From: Penelope pileata
Lineage: Eukaryota > Chordata > Aves > Galliformes > Cracidae
DNA length: 64,000 nt
Reading direction: 5' to 3'
Assembly: GCA_013396635.1 (NCBI GenBank)
Contig: WBMW01005537.1
Span: forward strand, 248,001-312,000
Program-made: the position numbers and the translations under genes
Notes under the pieces: model-generated
What the model was told of the DNA's origin: nothing
The model's input: only the letters and a program-made list of their open reading frames with translations
Databases searched by the model: none
Shown here: positions 23,921-35,569 of the stretch, piece after piece
Layout of the letters: each line of letters starts with the position of its first letter
How positions within the stretch are numbered: the stretch's first letter is position 1

Positions 23921-26900
23921 CCTGCGGGGCTTCTCTGCTGTTTTTCTTCCTCCGTTCCCAGTGCTGAGAAACCCTTCCGTCCCGGCACAGCGGGGCCTGT
24001 CACGGTCCCTTGTCATGCTCAGTGGCAGCGTCCTGTCCGGGCGTCAGTTCCGTGCCAGCTGCCTTCCTGCTGGGGGAGACCCAGAGTTAGTGCTTGCAGT
24101 GCCTGCGCCTCGACTGCTGTTATAGGGTTTTGTTTTTAATGTATGCGTCTATTTCAGTGGAGCATTAAACGAAACTTCATGAAAACATTTATATTTCTTA
24201 TATATTTGGTCGGAGGGCTAGGGATTGTGTCCTGATGAACTCATGATGTTGTCTGCTTTCATATAGTTAGCGCTGCTGCCAGGAGCTTAAGTGAGAGTAT
24301 AAATATGCTGGTAAATGCATCCAACATAGCTTTAGGAGGGGGAGCTGAGCACTCTCAGAGCTGCAGCATCTAAAGCACACAGAACATGAGCTCTGAAGTA
24401 AGATTCCTTGCTCCCAGTCTCATTGAGATATTGAAATACAAACAGCAAAGTGCCTTTCTATGCATAACTGTGTGAGTAAAAGTAACTTGCATCAGTGGCT
24501 GAAAGTATTATGTTTGTTTTGGAAAAGCCATGTATCCTACCTGTGCTCCATGGTATAAGCCCATCCAACTATTACAGGTCATTTTGGGGGAGGAAAAAAA
24601 TTAATGTAGAGCTCCACATCACCTTGAAATTTCTAAGGTTAAGAATGCTCAAGCAGAAGTTCTGAGTCCTATTAGTATAGCAGTTTTCATGCTCTTATGT
24701 TCTCTTTCATACCAGATGTGGCTTCTGTCATGAGAGAAATCCCCAGCATGTACTGCTGTATTTTAATTACATGACTTTGTCGTCTTTTTTTTTTTTTTCC
24801 TAGGTTTCAGATCAGAAGCCACTGGGCTGTTGGTCAGTTAAACATGGACAGATTATCACGTGTCCAGTTGTATGCAACTTTGAAACTCATGAATATATAG
24901 CTGTTCATGATGACAAGGTGAGAGCCTTTTCTTAAGGGGAAAAATGATGTAGCGAGAACTCAGGCAGGGAAGAAATGAGTGGTGCTGGATCTTTAGCTAA
25001 ATGGAAATGCATGGAGCTCTCAGCACCTTATGGTGAGCTCTCAAAGCTGCTGATGGTGGTTTCGTGCTGTTCTAGCTCAGGTCATCTCTGCTGTCAGTGG
25101 ACAGGGAGGTGCAGTGCTGAGGCTGCACAGTCTGTTAGTGACATGGAGGTGATCTGTGCTGAGCATCAGTTACGCATGGGCCTTTTAAAAACTGAAACAT
25201 TCTCAATGAAGAATGCTTCAAGCATACGTTCTCTGAGAATAAGTTATTTTTCTTGTTGCAGACTGGTTGAAGCTTAGCACTGCATGATCATTGCATAGAA
25301 ATGATTCAGAGCTGCATCCTTGTCTTTCTTCTCTTGTCTTACAGTTAAACATTTCCTGTTTGTCTGCTTCTGGCCGTGTGTTCTCAGCACGTACTGAATG
25401 CTTGGCTTTTTTTGTAGTTGTTAATGAAATACTCTTCCTGACCCTACCTTGTTCTCTTTGAACATTCTCTTCCCAGTCAGGCTATCTGTACCTTAAGCTG
25501 TCTCTATCGATATGATCTATTTTCATTTAGAGTTCTGCTGTATCTTTTTCCTTAGCCTTATTCTTTTCTATCCTTACTTTCAAGCTCAACATATTGAGCT
25601 TTATTTGTATTCTTGTGGTTTCTGTTTCAGCTTCTTCTTGTGCAAACTTCCTGAGTCTATTTTCAGTAAAGCTACTGTGAATACTTAACTGTATATTTTC
25701 CTTTTGTTTTTCAGTAATGTGCAACTCCTATTAAGTCTATGTATTACTGGTTTACTGCTTAAAAAATGTTTCTCTTCCAGGTTTTAAGAATATGGAAGGA
25801 TGAAGATGTTAACTTGGACAAAGTGTTTAAAGCAACAGTAAGTCTTTTACATGTGTTCACTTTTAACATTTTAAATTGCGTTGGGTGGAAGAGATGCTGA
25901 CTTGCACAGTACTAGTGACTTTACAATTTAGCTGATAGTTGTCTTGATTTGTGCTTCTTGGTGTTCTGGAGCATTATCAAAGCACCACACATAAAATGAT
26001 TGGTGTCCCAAGTCCAACATTTCAGAGGACTTCTATAAAGATGTTGAATTATGCTCGACTACAATTATTTTCTGTTCTGCTGGGGGACATGTTAAACAAC
26101 ACTGTGCAACGGTGTATAATAGTTGTTTGAACTCCTTACCCTCAGTTACACTTTCTTCTGATGTCATTTAGAGAATTCATTCTCATTAGGATGTTTTCCT
26201 GGCTTTTTGTTGGGCAGTGATTTGCATTATTAATAGCACTTCAGAAAATCTGCATTGTTGGGTATGTTGCAGGTTCTTGTTACTCATTCACAGAAAGAAC
26301 TTTTAAAAAAATCTCATGCAAAACACTTGGCTTTCAAGATAATGTACTGAAGAACACAGAACTTATTTCCTTTTCTATGTAGCTTTCAGCTGATGTGTAC
26401 AGAATACATTCACTACCCCACGCAGAGCCGTTGGTACTATTCAGAGGAGGTGGTGTTCGAACTTTAGATGTTCTTTTGGAAGCCCCACAACAAGAAATTG
26501 AGAACGTTATCTCAGATGAAGTTATCAAGTAAGTGATTCAAAGTTATGAATCTTGCTTCTTGATCAGAGGAACTTACATTGTTACAAGTTGCACCCTTTT
26601 TTGTGAGGTGAGAGGAAATCTGAAGACTAACATCCTAACGTCAAGATCTTGGGGTTGGTGTGTTGATGATGATTATTTTTTTAAAAATGCATTTATTTTT
26701 AAAACCTTAGATTTTTTTATGCAGATATAAAAATAAGAGGCTGCCTTACTAATAGTGGTATGTTTTTAGATACAGTTTCAGAATTTAAAAGATATGCGTA
26801 CATCTTTCTGTTTTTAGGTGGAGTGAAGCTTTTCTGGAAGATCAACAACCTGTCTTAATTTTCGTTACCGAGAAAGTGAGTTTAACAAATTTTTAATTTC

Positions 26901-29900
26901 ATAGTAGCAGATCAAAATCCTTCTCCTAAAATCCATTACCTGTTTAATTGGATTTTAAGAGCTTTCAGTGAAATCATTATCCTGTATGTGTGTTGTTTGT
27001 GATGCAAGATTGATGTTGTTTTCATGTCTGAGTAGCCTGGCTCTTAGAACTTCAGAAAACAATTAAGATTAACTACAGTATACAATCGATTGACTCTTCA
27101 TTTCTCTCTTAATTCACATTTTTCTTCCTGTGAATCCACTTATTGCATCAAATTTAAATTTTCTTTATATAGTTGAGTCTGCGAACACTTCTGAATTTCC
27201 ATAGTAAACACAAATTCCTATTTTCTTTAACATTCAAAACAATTCAGTACTAATACGTGAACTTGTTAGCCCTTCTTTCTGTAAACTAAAGAAAACCTTT
27301 TTTGTTTTAGGATGGAGATTTTTTTGTCTACGTACAGAAGTTTAAGATGAATAGTCTACACAAATATAAGCTTGAACGACAGGAATCATCTAATCCACTG
27401 AGTTTCACAGCATATATAAAAAAGCGAATTATCACACTGCTGTGTTTGTGTAAGTTGTATTTTCCAATGGGGTATGATAATGGAAGAAATTACATGGAAG
27501 GACATAAAATGCTGATGTTTGTGAATTACTGTTTAATATTTTTTGCTCTTCTCTGTTAAATGTTCTAAAGCAGCAAGTGATAGAATAAGCAATTAAATTT
27601 TCCTGGTATTTTAATCACTGAAAAGGCTTACTGTTCTTAAATGTTATGACTTTAAAGATCACCTGAAAGCTGTGCTTTTGTTTTTCTGCTTTGCATTAAA
27701 ATGTGTCCTTTAAAAAGTGTATTTTTTTCTTCCCAGTGCTTATTGCATCTTGTCCTCTTGCCATATCATATTAAATAGTTTTTCATAATGACAGACATAA
27801 AGACATCATCTCTTTGCTTTGACAGATTCCAGTGACTCTGTCTATAAGGTTCTGATACCTCTACAGCAAAACAGTGAAGAGGAAGAGCAAACTCTATCCA
27901 AGTCACTACTACTAAACCTTTCAATATCTGGAAGTGTCCTAAAAGGAACTTCTTTTGTTGTTCTTGATAAAGACCATGTTGCAGTATTAGGAAGTCTAGC
28001 GTCATCCGGTGAAGAATCCAAAGGTAACTTTAAAAATCAGATGAAGGTGTCTTAAGTTCTAAGACATTCTTAAATGATGCAGCAGGTATTTGTGTTTTGT
28101 TTTCCTTTTTTAATGCAGAGCAGACCAGGAAATAGTGATGGTCATTAGTGAACATTACAAATACTGTGTTATAAATGAAACGTTCAGCTCTTAAAACTAG
28201 CGTGTAGTTGAGCTTTGCATTGAGAGCACTAGCCAAAAGGTGACATTTACCTTTAGTAATTGTTTTCATGCTGTTAGTGATAACAATTGAGAATATGCAT
28301 TGAGAGAACTCATGGATTGAGGGAAAGAAAAAGGAGGCTTTGTGTCCGTGACGTGTGCAGGGAAGTTGACCTAATGTCCCATAAGTATTTGTTTCACTTA
28401 TTTTAGATACCAATTTCTTAAGTGTCATGCCTAAACATCTCAAGTGTGGGATCACTGAAAGTTAAGCCATTTTATTACTGGAAGTTACACTGACTTCTCT
28501 CATTACAGCTTTTTCTCAGAAGCTCTTCAATTGAAAACTATTTTTCAAATGTTTTTTTCTTGAGAGACCTAACCAGAAAGACACTTTGCCTAATGTGGAA
28601 TACATTATTAAGCTGAGCTATTTTGAAACAGTTATTTGTGTTTCTTCAAGTTATACTAACTAAAAGTAGCAAGGGAAACTGTTGCATTTGTTTTGCTTTT
28701 GGATTTGTAACATCTTGTATTTTCCCTAGAGTGCCTAACAATATGGAACACAAAATTTCAGACATTGCAAACTTCAAAGGAACTGCCCCTGGGAACCAGT
28801 GGACAAGTGAGCTCATTCTTTACTTTGTGGTCCGTAAACTTTCATCTGATGCGTGTGGTGCAATAGAAACAAAGAGACATGCAGGCTTCAGAGTTATGGT
28901 TCTATCTGGAAGAACAGTAAAGGTCAACTTCTGAAACAAAATTAACATTGGCCAGCTGATGTGCTATTTTCCTCATAATCTCCAAACAGGAGAATGGTAG
29001 CCTTTAGCAACGTCACTAGTAGTTCAGTGCCTTCTCACTTCTGTTGGCATTGATTTTTTGGTGAGATTGAAATACTCGGTCAGTACTTGCAACTGTCTAT
29101 GTTTTAGAATATTCAGGTGTCAATTGATTATAAGTAAATTGGCACCTAATTAACAAATACTCCAGTGAAATAGAACAGCTGACTAGTTTTGTCATGAAGT
29201 TGTACAAAAGGGAGCTTTTTTTTAAGAAATAAAAATAAAAAATTGAAGTGGACATAGTCCCTTTGAAGCAGTCATTGTAGTTTAAGATGTCCCTGGAAAA
29301 TACTCAACAATACATTTATTTCTGTATTTAAAATTGACATTTAATGAAGGTCTGCTAACAAGTGTTACAACTACCAAAAATGACTGTTAAAATCATCTGA
29401 TCACTGAGAATTTAAATATTAGCTTGTGCAGAAGTGCACCTCTTGGCTTCTCTCCTCATTAACAATGCGTTTAATATTTTGCAGTTGTGGTGTTATGGAG
29501 AAAAATTTTTTTTCACTCATGGAAAAGTACTAACGGTAGTTATATACAAGTGTGAAACTTCATCCTTGGCAGCAGCTGTGGGAAAGCTCAAGGACACTCA
29601 AACCTCTGGTAAGTTTTACAATTACAGTGAGAAGATCTCTGGTAGGAAAACTTATGAAACTGCATAAAAATTCTTGTTTTAATATAGTCTTATAAAATCA
29701 GTCAAGTCTGAACAGCTTGAAGTAACTTAGCGTGTTCTGATCCTAGATGTTAGTGTTCTCAGTGACAGAATTTGAAGTATACAGATGTTTGGATTTATTG
29801 TGACTTCGCTTTACTTTGTCATTCAAATTGTGGAATTATTGAAAATATTGAAATGCCAGCTATCTGCATGTAGTTTTGTTTTTGTCTTCACAGATGTTTC

Positions 29901-32900
29901 GTCATTTGTAAACTGGAATACTCTTGGAGATGAAGAGCTCGCAGTTTCCTTTGAGTCACAGCAGTCTGTAGCTCTAAAATCTGAATCCAAAATGACTGTA
30001 AGTGAACATGAGGAGTATGTGTGAGGTTTTTGTTTTGTATTTCTCTTCCCAATGCTGCTACTTAATAGTATTGCACGAGGGAATTTAACTTCTGAATTTG
30101 TCTCTCACTGTTTCTAACACCACTTCTGGAGCTGGGCTAGCCAGTTACTAAATGTAATGTGCAGCAAATGACATCATGATCCTACTTATCTCAATGCACA
30201 TTCAAGGATTTCAATTGTCTTTTTGGAGTTGAATAATAACTTGTATTTCTTTGTTTTAGTTAAGATCAAGAAAGAGCACAGTTGCTAAAGTACAGCCAGA
30301 TACCTTCACAGTTGGGCAGTTCTTACTAAATATAAAAGTAAGTACACCAAATACCCTTAAGGAATTTTCAGGCACACTTGAGAATATTCCAGGCATCTCC
30401 TAAGCTATTATCTTCTTTCATATCCTCTTGCATATTTCAAGCTGAAGAAGCTCGTTAAACAGGTTTGTTGGAGAATTATGTAATTACTGTGCAAGAATAA
30501 TATTTAGGCATGATAAAATTCAAGTTTTGTCGTAGGAATATGTTGAAGAACTGTCCAATATTGAGTTTATAATAGCTATCTGAGTTCTCAGAACTTGCAG
30601 TAAATAGAGGATGTTTCACCTGAATTCTTAACTTCTTAAAAAATTCTTTTCTGTTTTTAAGTTTGAAGATATTTTGGATCTAGAAAGTCATAATGGTAGG
30701 AATTCAACCATAATATAGCAATAAGCTCTCTATGAAATTGTAGATTTTGTCACATAAAATAATGGCACGTTTTAATGTATTCAGAAGATAATGTTTCAAC
30801 TTGTTTCTAAAACAAGTAAGAGAATGTACTGTAATACTCATTGGTTCACTTAGTTCAATATTATCATTTGATGAATCGGTATTGCAGTTGAGTTCCAGGA
30901 TGCTGCTCAGTTTTAAATCAGAATGGTTTGTGTTGGAAGGGACCTCAAAAGACCACCTGGCTTCAAACCTATGCCCTGGGCAGAGACACCTTCCACTAGA
31001 TCTGTTTGCTCAGTGTTGCATCCAAACTGACCGTGAAAATAAACTTCACTGATAACACAGAAGATATGGCAGCTGCATATTCTGGTTTGGTTCCTTTACA
31101 AATCTTGTTGCAAATGTCAGTCTACATCCTTTCCTATGTGAACATAACCTAAAGTTCAACTTTGGCTGAAAATCTTGTCAATGTTACTGAAATAAGAGGA
31201 GCAGTTATTGGAAGATGCTCCTTACTGAGCATAGGAGTGAATAATGACTCTTGCTTGGCTCTCATGATAGAAATACTCCATCAACGTGCAGAATGGGGTG
31301 GTCTTTTTTAGCTCTTTCTACTTGGTCTAGTTAGTAACAGTACAGTCCTCAAGCTATGCCTTGTACATGTGAACTGCATTGTATTTCTTATTTTCAGGAC
31401 ACTTCTGCAGCTGCAATTGAAGATGAATTGATGCAACTGTTGTCAAAAGCACAGGTGCCAGATTTCCAAGCCACCATTGGTTGTGTAATAACTGCTCTTA
31501 TAAACAGGTGTAAAACAGATCCAGTGTTCTACCCTCGAAACTTCCTGGTACAGATGGTCCAAAAGGGAGAGCTGTCTTACAGGTGATAATTCTGATTTTT
31601 TTTTTTTTCTTTTTGGTTTAAATTATAAGGTAAAGTTTCTGAAAAACAGAAATTCATTTCTTCATAAAACACTCCTTGAATTATCATGTGCTTATACTTC
31701 GATTTCTTTACGAGTCTATTGCTTATTTTCTGATGAAGCTGACAATTCCCAGATGAATTTTTGCGTAAAACAAGGTTAATACTTCTGCATTATTTGTTAA
31801 TGTAGCTTTCAGTGGGTGTGAAATGTGTGGCCTATTCTTTTCATATTCTAACAGTTTGTGTCCAGACTTAATGGCTGTTGCTTTAGAGAAAAAAGATGTA
31901 CATCTCTTACAAATCTGCTTACAACGGTTCCCAGATATTCCCGAAGAAATTACTTACGCTTGCTTGAAAGTATTCTTAAGGTAAGCTGAAGTCATTTATT
32001 TTTATCCATGAATTTTGTAATTCTGAGTACAGTGTGTGTTGCAGTCTCGCAGGCTGATATTCTTTTTATAAGATGCCCATTGCATGCATTAATTCTAAAA
32101 ACTGTATAAGCAGTAATTAAATGAAAATGCCTTTGATAACGTTGCTGGCTTAAATGGAAAGTCCTTTTATGTACATTGTTATACCTGTCTGTTTGCTGTT
32201 TAACAGACCTGTTCATCTCCTGTCTTAGAAATGGCAAATATTTATTAATGAGTATTAGGAAAACCTTAACTGTCTTCTAGGTTGCAGCAGTCCCACTGAT
32301 GTCAGAATAACATAACAATCTTGAACAGAGTATAACCTTTAAATAAGGCCATGACAATGTCTAGTAATACAGTAATTTGCATTGTTGGAATTCACAAGCA
32401 GAATGTGTATTGTTTAAGGTTAATAATTAAAAAATACTAGCTGTTCTGACATGGCCTTTATCCATTCTGCAACACCCTACATCTTGGTGTGTGCTTTTAC
32501 TTTATAAGTAAGCTTCAAAGAGTTAATGTGTGGTGTTGTGGGGCTGATGACATTGCTGTTGTTTTTTTTTGTAAGCTAATAATAAAAGTACTAAATGTGT
32601 TTGAAATTTCTCTTCTATAGCATTAGTGATGACTATCTTGAAAGAACAGAGGTGAATCTAGACTCTGTAATCTGTTACATTGATATTGAACGCAACAATA
32701 AAGAATTTAAGACTGAAGTTGTAGAAAATGGTTTCAATACTGAGTTGGAAGAAGTCAGCTGTGATGTTACAGGCATGAAGGAAACCAACATGACGAAAGA
32801 TGCCAAATTCTGCCCTGTTGGACCACGAAAGGCAGCATTATTGTATCCTCTGTGTGTTTTAATGAAGGAAAGTTGGTGCAGTATTTATTATTTGAATGTC

Positions 32901-34575
32901 TGTTTAGCGTTGCTGAAAAATTCTGAGAAACTCTGGTAAGAAAAGTTTGTACCTGAGAGAATATAAATAACTTCTAGGAAGTGTCTGTACCAATTTAAAC
33001 TTATAATGGTATGGACTGAAACTTTGTTCAAGACAAAATAGTCTTAATAGTTCTGATGTTCATTGAAATATTAGCCAATTACTTACTTTCAGTAATTGGA
33101 ACTGCATTCAAGCTGACTGTTGTGATGTTTCAGTTGCTGTAAATATTTCACAATAGAAATACCAGAGATTCAAAAAGCTGTAATAGGACCTCTCTTAACC
33201 TACAGAAATATTTTAATTAGGGCTTATTTCAGTTTGGAGAAACTGGTATTTTACGTGTAATTGTATTTCCTGAATAATACTGTACAGAAATGCTGTTCTT
33301 CATTCAGCTTACAGTGAAACATTCCTTTTGCCTCATCTGAAAGACCTTCCAGCTCAGCAAGCTGTTGTAAGTATGTTGAAATGAAGAGCTTAAAAACCTG
33401 ACATTGCTAACATTGATACTTCTTCTAGCAAAATTTGTAGAAAGCTTTCTGAATTACATTGCACGTAGCCACTGGAACAATGATTACCACTGAACATCAC
33501 TTTACACTGAGTATTCCTAAGTTTTCATACTTTAAGCCATACGTGGTAGAGGAGAGTCATAAAACTTCTAATGCTTGAGGTTGTTTTTTTTTACTTTTTA
33601 ATTAAAAAGATTATTGCTGTATGCAGGACAAAATTCCTAGGTGTTCAATGTTTTGTCTTGAAAAACGTTCTGACTTTTGTCCTTTTAGCTGTTTCTCAGG
33701 TATTTACACTACCTGTATGTGAAATGCAGTGAAAAAATTAATATAACTCTTCCTGGAATACTCCCTCCAACTATCAATCAGGTGAGAAACCTAGTTCTAA
33801 AGAGTTGAACCTACTTCAGTTTCTGTAGTATGTAAGTGATTGAGTAGCTGTGACAATCTAAAATGACCTGTGACCTATGCTGATTATATAAGGTTTTGTT
33901 TGAGTAGACTGTGGAATCAGATGTAACATTATGCTGGTTTTCTATCTGAAAATAAGAATACTGCCTTAAAATATGAAACAATGCCTTTTGTATTGGAAGT
34001 TAACATTTCAGAGTGCAGTTATTGAAGCAAAACCTGTGTCGTGTCTGTTTTTTCTTCAGATTATGGACTGGATGTGCTTATTGCTTGATGCTCACTTCAC
34101 AGTTATGGTGATGCTACCAGAAGCAAAAGGATTGCTTTCAAACATGCATAAGTTTGTGAGAGCCCAAGTAAGTTTTCCATCCAGTGATTTCATTTTATTA
34201 TTGATTTAAAATATGGCCGTTAAGATAATGCGGAGTGGAAGAAGAACAGCAAATATCTAGTGAATACATAGCAAACCAAATTTTACTCTCTGCCATACGC
34301 TCATTTCTGAGCATGAAATGGCAGTTGTTTGTCTTCATCATCTCGATTCTCAAAGGTACTGTATTTGTTGTGTTATGTAAAACAGCAGATAGCTGCATGG
34401 TATAATTACGTTTGAGAATAAAACTGTTTTATTGTAAATGTCTGGTCTCTCTCCTTTTTAGGTACGATTCTACTCTGAACTTAACAAAATTGAAGGAAGT
34501 TTGCAAGAACTACAGAAACTTAAACGCCAGAAAGACTCTCAGGCATATTCTATTGAAGTGCTGGAACTTATTTGA
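23541..34575 (+). CDS. NOL11: NOL11: nucleolar protein 11, complete, 18 coding exons
   Basis: Exons: 23541-23690, 24804-24917, 25781-25837, 26383-26528, 26818-26875, 27311-27449, 27826-28023, 28730-28806, 29485-29608, 29894-29997, 30260-30337, 31398-31582, 31855-31980, 32621-32842, 33288-33366, 33689-33781, 34060-34167, 34462-34575. Joined in phase they encode 723 residues; human has 719. NOL11 is a metazoan component of the t-UTP subcomplex of the small-subunit processome. It binds UTP4 and supports rDNA transcription and early pre-rRNA cleavage in the nucleolus. The N-terminal half has the character of a predicted beta-propeller (repeated strands such as CWSVKHGQIITCPVV and VLRIWKDEDVNLDKVF). 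The C-terminal half is helical and ends IEVLELI. The ATG was chosen for its strong context (AAG ATG G) and the MAAL start shared with human. Confidence 0.96.
24804..24917 (+). CDS. NOL11: NOL11 exon 2
   Basis: Codes residues 51-88 (VSDQKPLGCWSVKHGQIITC onward to AVHDDK) in phase 0. The acceptor follows a 16-T tract (CCTAG) and the donor is GTGAGA. This is a very well conserved propeller-type strand pair. Confidence 0.95.
25781..25837 (+). CDS. NOL11: NOL11 exon 3
   Basis: Codes residues 89-107 (VLRIWKDEDVNLDKVFKAT) in phase 0, with acceptor TCTTCCAG and donor GTAAGT. It has a WD-like VLRIW strand. Confidence 0.95.
26383..26528 (+). CDS. NOL11: NOL11 exon 4
   Basis: 146 bases starting at LSADVYRIHSL and ending within the Lys codon of ISDEVIK (phase 2), with donor GTAAGT. 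It includes EPLVLFRGGGVRTLDVLLEA. Confidence 0.94.
26818..26875 (+). CDS. NOL11: NOL11 exon 5
   Basis: 58 bases completing Lys and coding WSEAFLEDQQPVLIFVTEK, with donor GTGAGT. The PVLIFVTEK strand is conserved. Confidence 0.94.
27311..27449 (+). CDS. NOL11: NOL11 exon 6
   Basis: 139 bases coding from DGDFFVYVQKFKMNSLHKYK to IITLLCL, ending in phase 1 at donor GTAAGT. It is less conserved than its neighbours, but length and phase fit the family. Confidence 0.92.
27826..28023 (+). CDS. NOL11: NOL11 exon 7
   Basis: 198 bases coding YSSDSVYKVLIPLQQNSEEE onward through KSLLLNLSISG and LDKDHVAVLGSLASSGEESK, ending in phase 1 at donor GTAACT. The DKDHVAVLGS block is strongly conserved. Confidence 0.95.
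28730..28806 (+). CDS. NOL11: NOL11 exon 8
   Basis: 77 bases coding ECLTIWNTKFQTLQTSKEL then PLGTSGQ, phase 0 at the end, with acceptor TTTCCCTAG and donor GTGAGC. The NxKFQTLQTSKEL motif is nearly identical to human. Confidence 0.95.
29485..29608 (+). CDS. NOL11: NOL11 exon 9
   Basis: 124 bases coding LWCYGEKFFFTHGKVLTVVI, then YKCETSSLAAAVGKLKDTQT, ending in phase 1 at donor GTAAGT. It contains an 8-T run (FFF codons). Confidence 0.94.
29894..29997 (+). CDS. NOL11: NOL11 exon 10
   Basis: 104 bases coding DVSSFVNWNTLGDEELAVSF onward to SESKMT, phase 0 at the end, with donor GTAAGT. The SxFVNW core is shared with human; the rest is fast-evolving linker. Confidence 0.92.
30260..30337 (+). 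CDS. NOL11: NOL11 exon 11
   Basis: 78 bases in phase 0 coding LRSRKSTVAKVQPDTFTVGQ then FLLNIK, with donor GTAAGT. It has a basic start and a weakly conserved linker. Confidence 0.92.
30916..31026 (-). repeat. CR1 LINE 3'-end fragment in NOL11 intron 11
   Basis: CAGAATGGTTTGTGTTGGAA followed by GGGACCTCAAAAGACCACCT and ATGCCCTGGGCAGAGACACC TTCCACTAGATC is the reverse complement of the conserved CR1 3' end. It is on the minus strand and 5'-truncated. Among the three CR1 pieces in the window it is the clearest. Confidence 0.85.
31398..31582 (+). CDS. NOL11: NOL11 exon 12
   Basis: 185 bases coding DTSAAAIEDELMQLLSKAQV onward through PDFQATIGCVITALINRCK and DPVFYPRNFLVQMVQKGELS, ending in phase 2 at donor GTGATA. 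This begins the conserved helical C-terminal domain. Confidence 0.95.
31855..31980 (+). CDS. NOL11: NOL11 exon 13
   Basis: 126 bases coding SLCPDLMAVALEKKDVHLLQ then ICLQRFPDIPEEITYACLKV, ending in phase 2 at donor GTAAGC. It is highly conserved (LQLCLQQFPDIPE in human). Confidence 0.95.
32621..32842 (+). CDS. NOL11: NOL11 exon 14
   Basis: 222 bases coding SISDDYLERTEVNLDSVICY onward to CPVGPRKAALL, ending in phase 2. The donor GTATCC is weak but is required by the conserved KAALL|NAVLHSAYSETF junction. The middle is an acidic, low-conservation loop. Confidence 0.93.
33288..33366 (+). CDS. NOL11: NOL11 exon 15
   Basis: 79 bases completing Leu and coding NAVLHSAYSETFLLPHLKDL then PAQQAV, phase 0 at the end, with donor GTAAGT. 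Strong family match. Confidence 0.95.
33689..33781 (+). CDS. NOL11: NOL11 exon 16
   Basis: 93 bases in phase 0 coding LFLRYLHYLYVKCSEKINIT then LPGILPPTINQ, with donor GTGAGA. Strong family match. Confidence 0.95.
34060..34167 (+). CDS. NOL11: NOL11 exon 17
   Basis: 108 bases in phase 0 coding IMDWMCLLLDAHFTVMVMLP then EAKGLLSNMHKFVRAQ, with donor GTAAGT. It is almost identical to the human exon. Confidence 0.96.
34462..34575 (+). CDS. NOL11: NOL11 exon 18 (terminal)
   Basis: 114 bases including TGA at 34573-34575, coding VRFYSELNKIEGSLQELQKL onward to YSIEVLELI. The ending differs from human LELF by one residue. The acceptor is CTCCTTTTTAG. Confidence 0.95.
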   Translation, partial: VRFYSELNKIEGSLQELQKLKRQKDSQAYSIEVLELI

Positions 34576-34721
34576 ATATGGAATGAATTATTAACAAGTT
34601 TGTTTGTTATTGATTCCTTTTATGACAAGGATGTATTAGCACTCCATATTGGGGATGTGAAAAGTTGAATTTTCTATGTAGGGAGAATGCAGTTACTCTG
34701 TAGCTACATGGGGAGTTGTGT

Positions 34722-34727
34722 ATTAAA
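34722..34727 (+). terminator. NOL11: NOL11 poly(A) signal (ATTAAA)
   Basis: ATTAAA lies about 147 bases after the stop codon. A T-rich stretch follows (TCTTTTTTGACTGG, then TTTCTTATATTTTCATGTG). No AATAAA occurs nearer, so a short 3' UTR of roughly 170 bases is inferred. Confidence 0.55.
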
Positions 34728-34749
34728 AGCTCTTTTTTGACTGGATCAC

Positions 34750-35569
34750 TTTCTTATATTTTCATGTGTAATTCTGCAGTCACAAGAATACCCTAAAATG
34801 GTAGCGATTCACAGCAAAGAAGTGGTAGGATACTTGTAAAAAGGCTTCAACAGATGCTTCATCAAATTAACTGGCATTTCTATTCTACTTGTTCCTTTTT
34901 TCACTTACTGGTACTTGAATTATCTTAATAGATTCTTCAAAGCTTCCTCTCATCTTCACTCCTTTAGGAACTATACTCATTTGAGTTTGTTTCCTTTGTT
35001 TCATATTTCTTATTTTTTCCATACACTCATCTTTATGATCTGAACAAGAACCAAAGCACACAAAGGGAGGGTGAACATGTGTACTTGCTGAAGCCAAGAC
35101 TGGAATTTCTGGGATCCCAAATTTGCATAGATTTACCAGAGGAAAGGCTGGTTATAAGAAATGCGAGATGTTTATGGGCCTTGGGATGGCTTTCATTTGA
35201 TCCTGCTTTTCCTCAGGAACCTGATACCCTCGATCAAAGTGGCAGTATTAGAAACCCAACAGGCAATGGCTTTGTGTAGATTTTTAGCCCCCTGGGAGCT
35301 CTGGCAATGGGGAAAAGAAGCAGGAATATCAAACCTATGAAGCCCAATTCTGTTTTGTAGAGCTCCAGCGAACTACAGACAATTTCAGAGGACCCAAAAT
35401 TCACATGGCAGGACCCTATGTTATCCTCTCAGTCTATTTTGCTTTACCGTGTTCCTGGCAAGGTAACAGCAAGCTGTAAGAGGGTATTAATCTCTGCATA
35501 GAGGGGGAAGATTGAAAGCACGGCATCTTAATATGGTGATAAGTGGGCTGAGGGAGGCTGGCCGTCACC
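34750..35569. other. NOL11-BPTF spacer
   Basis: About 0.8 kb of mixed-composition sequence between the NOL11 poly(A) signal and the BPTF CpG island. No gene, repeat or RNA was recognised. The short spacing of three co-directional genes is typical of compact avian chromosomes. Confidence 0.6.

Larger units (their letters stand above)
23691..34461 (+). other. NOL11: NOL11 introns (general content)
   Basis: The 17 introns range from about 0.26 to 1.1 kb, all GT-AG and AT-rich. The only interspersed repeat recognised is the CR1 fragment in intron 11. Human NOL11 hosts an H/ACA snoRNA (SNORA38B) in an intron. I could not identify an orthologue by eye: candidate hairpins in introns 8, 16 and 17 do not show a convincing H box plus ACA box. 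No other feature was seen. Confidence 0.65.

Noticed and set aside
23250..24016. Long minus-strand open frames across the NOL11 island (about 200-233 codons)
   Set aside because: GC-rich islands lack stop codons by composition. The frames run opposite NOL11 exon 1 and show Arg/Pro/Ala-rich sequence with no family.
28810..28925. Structured-looking segment in NOL11 intron 8 considered as an H/ACA snoRNA
   Set aside because: A CTTTGT/ACAAAG stem and a CTTC...GAAG stem before an ACA are visible. The second hairpin is too short and the H box does not follow the first stem properly.
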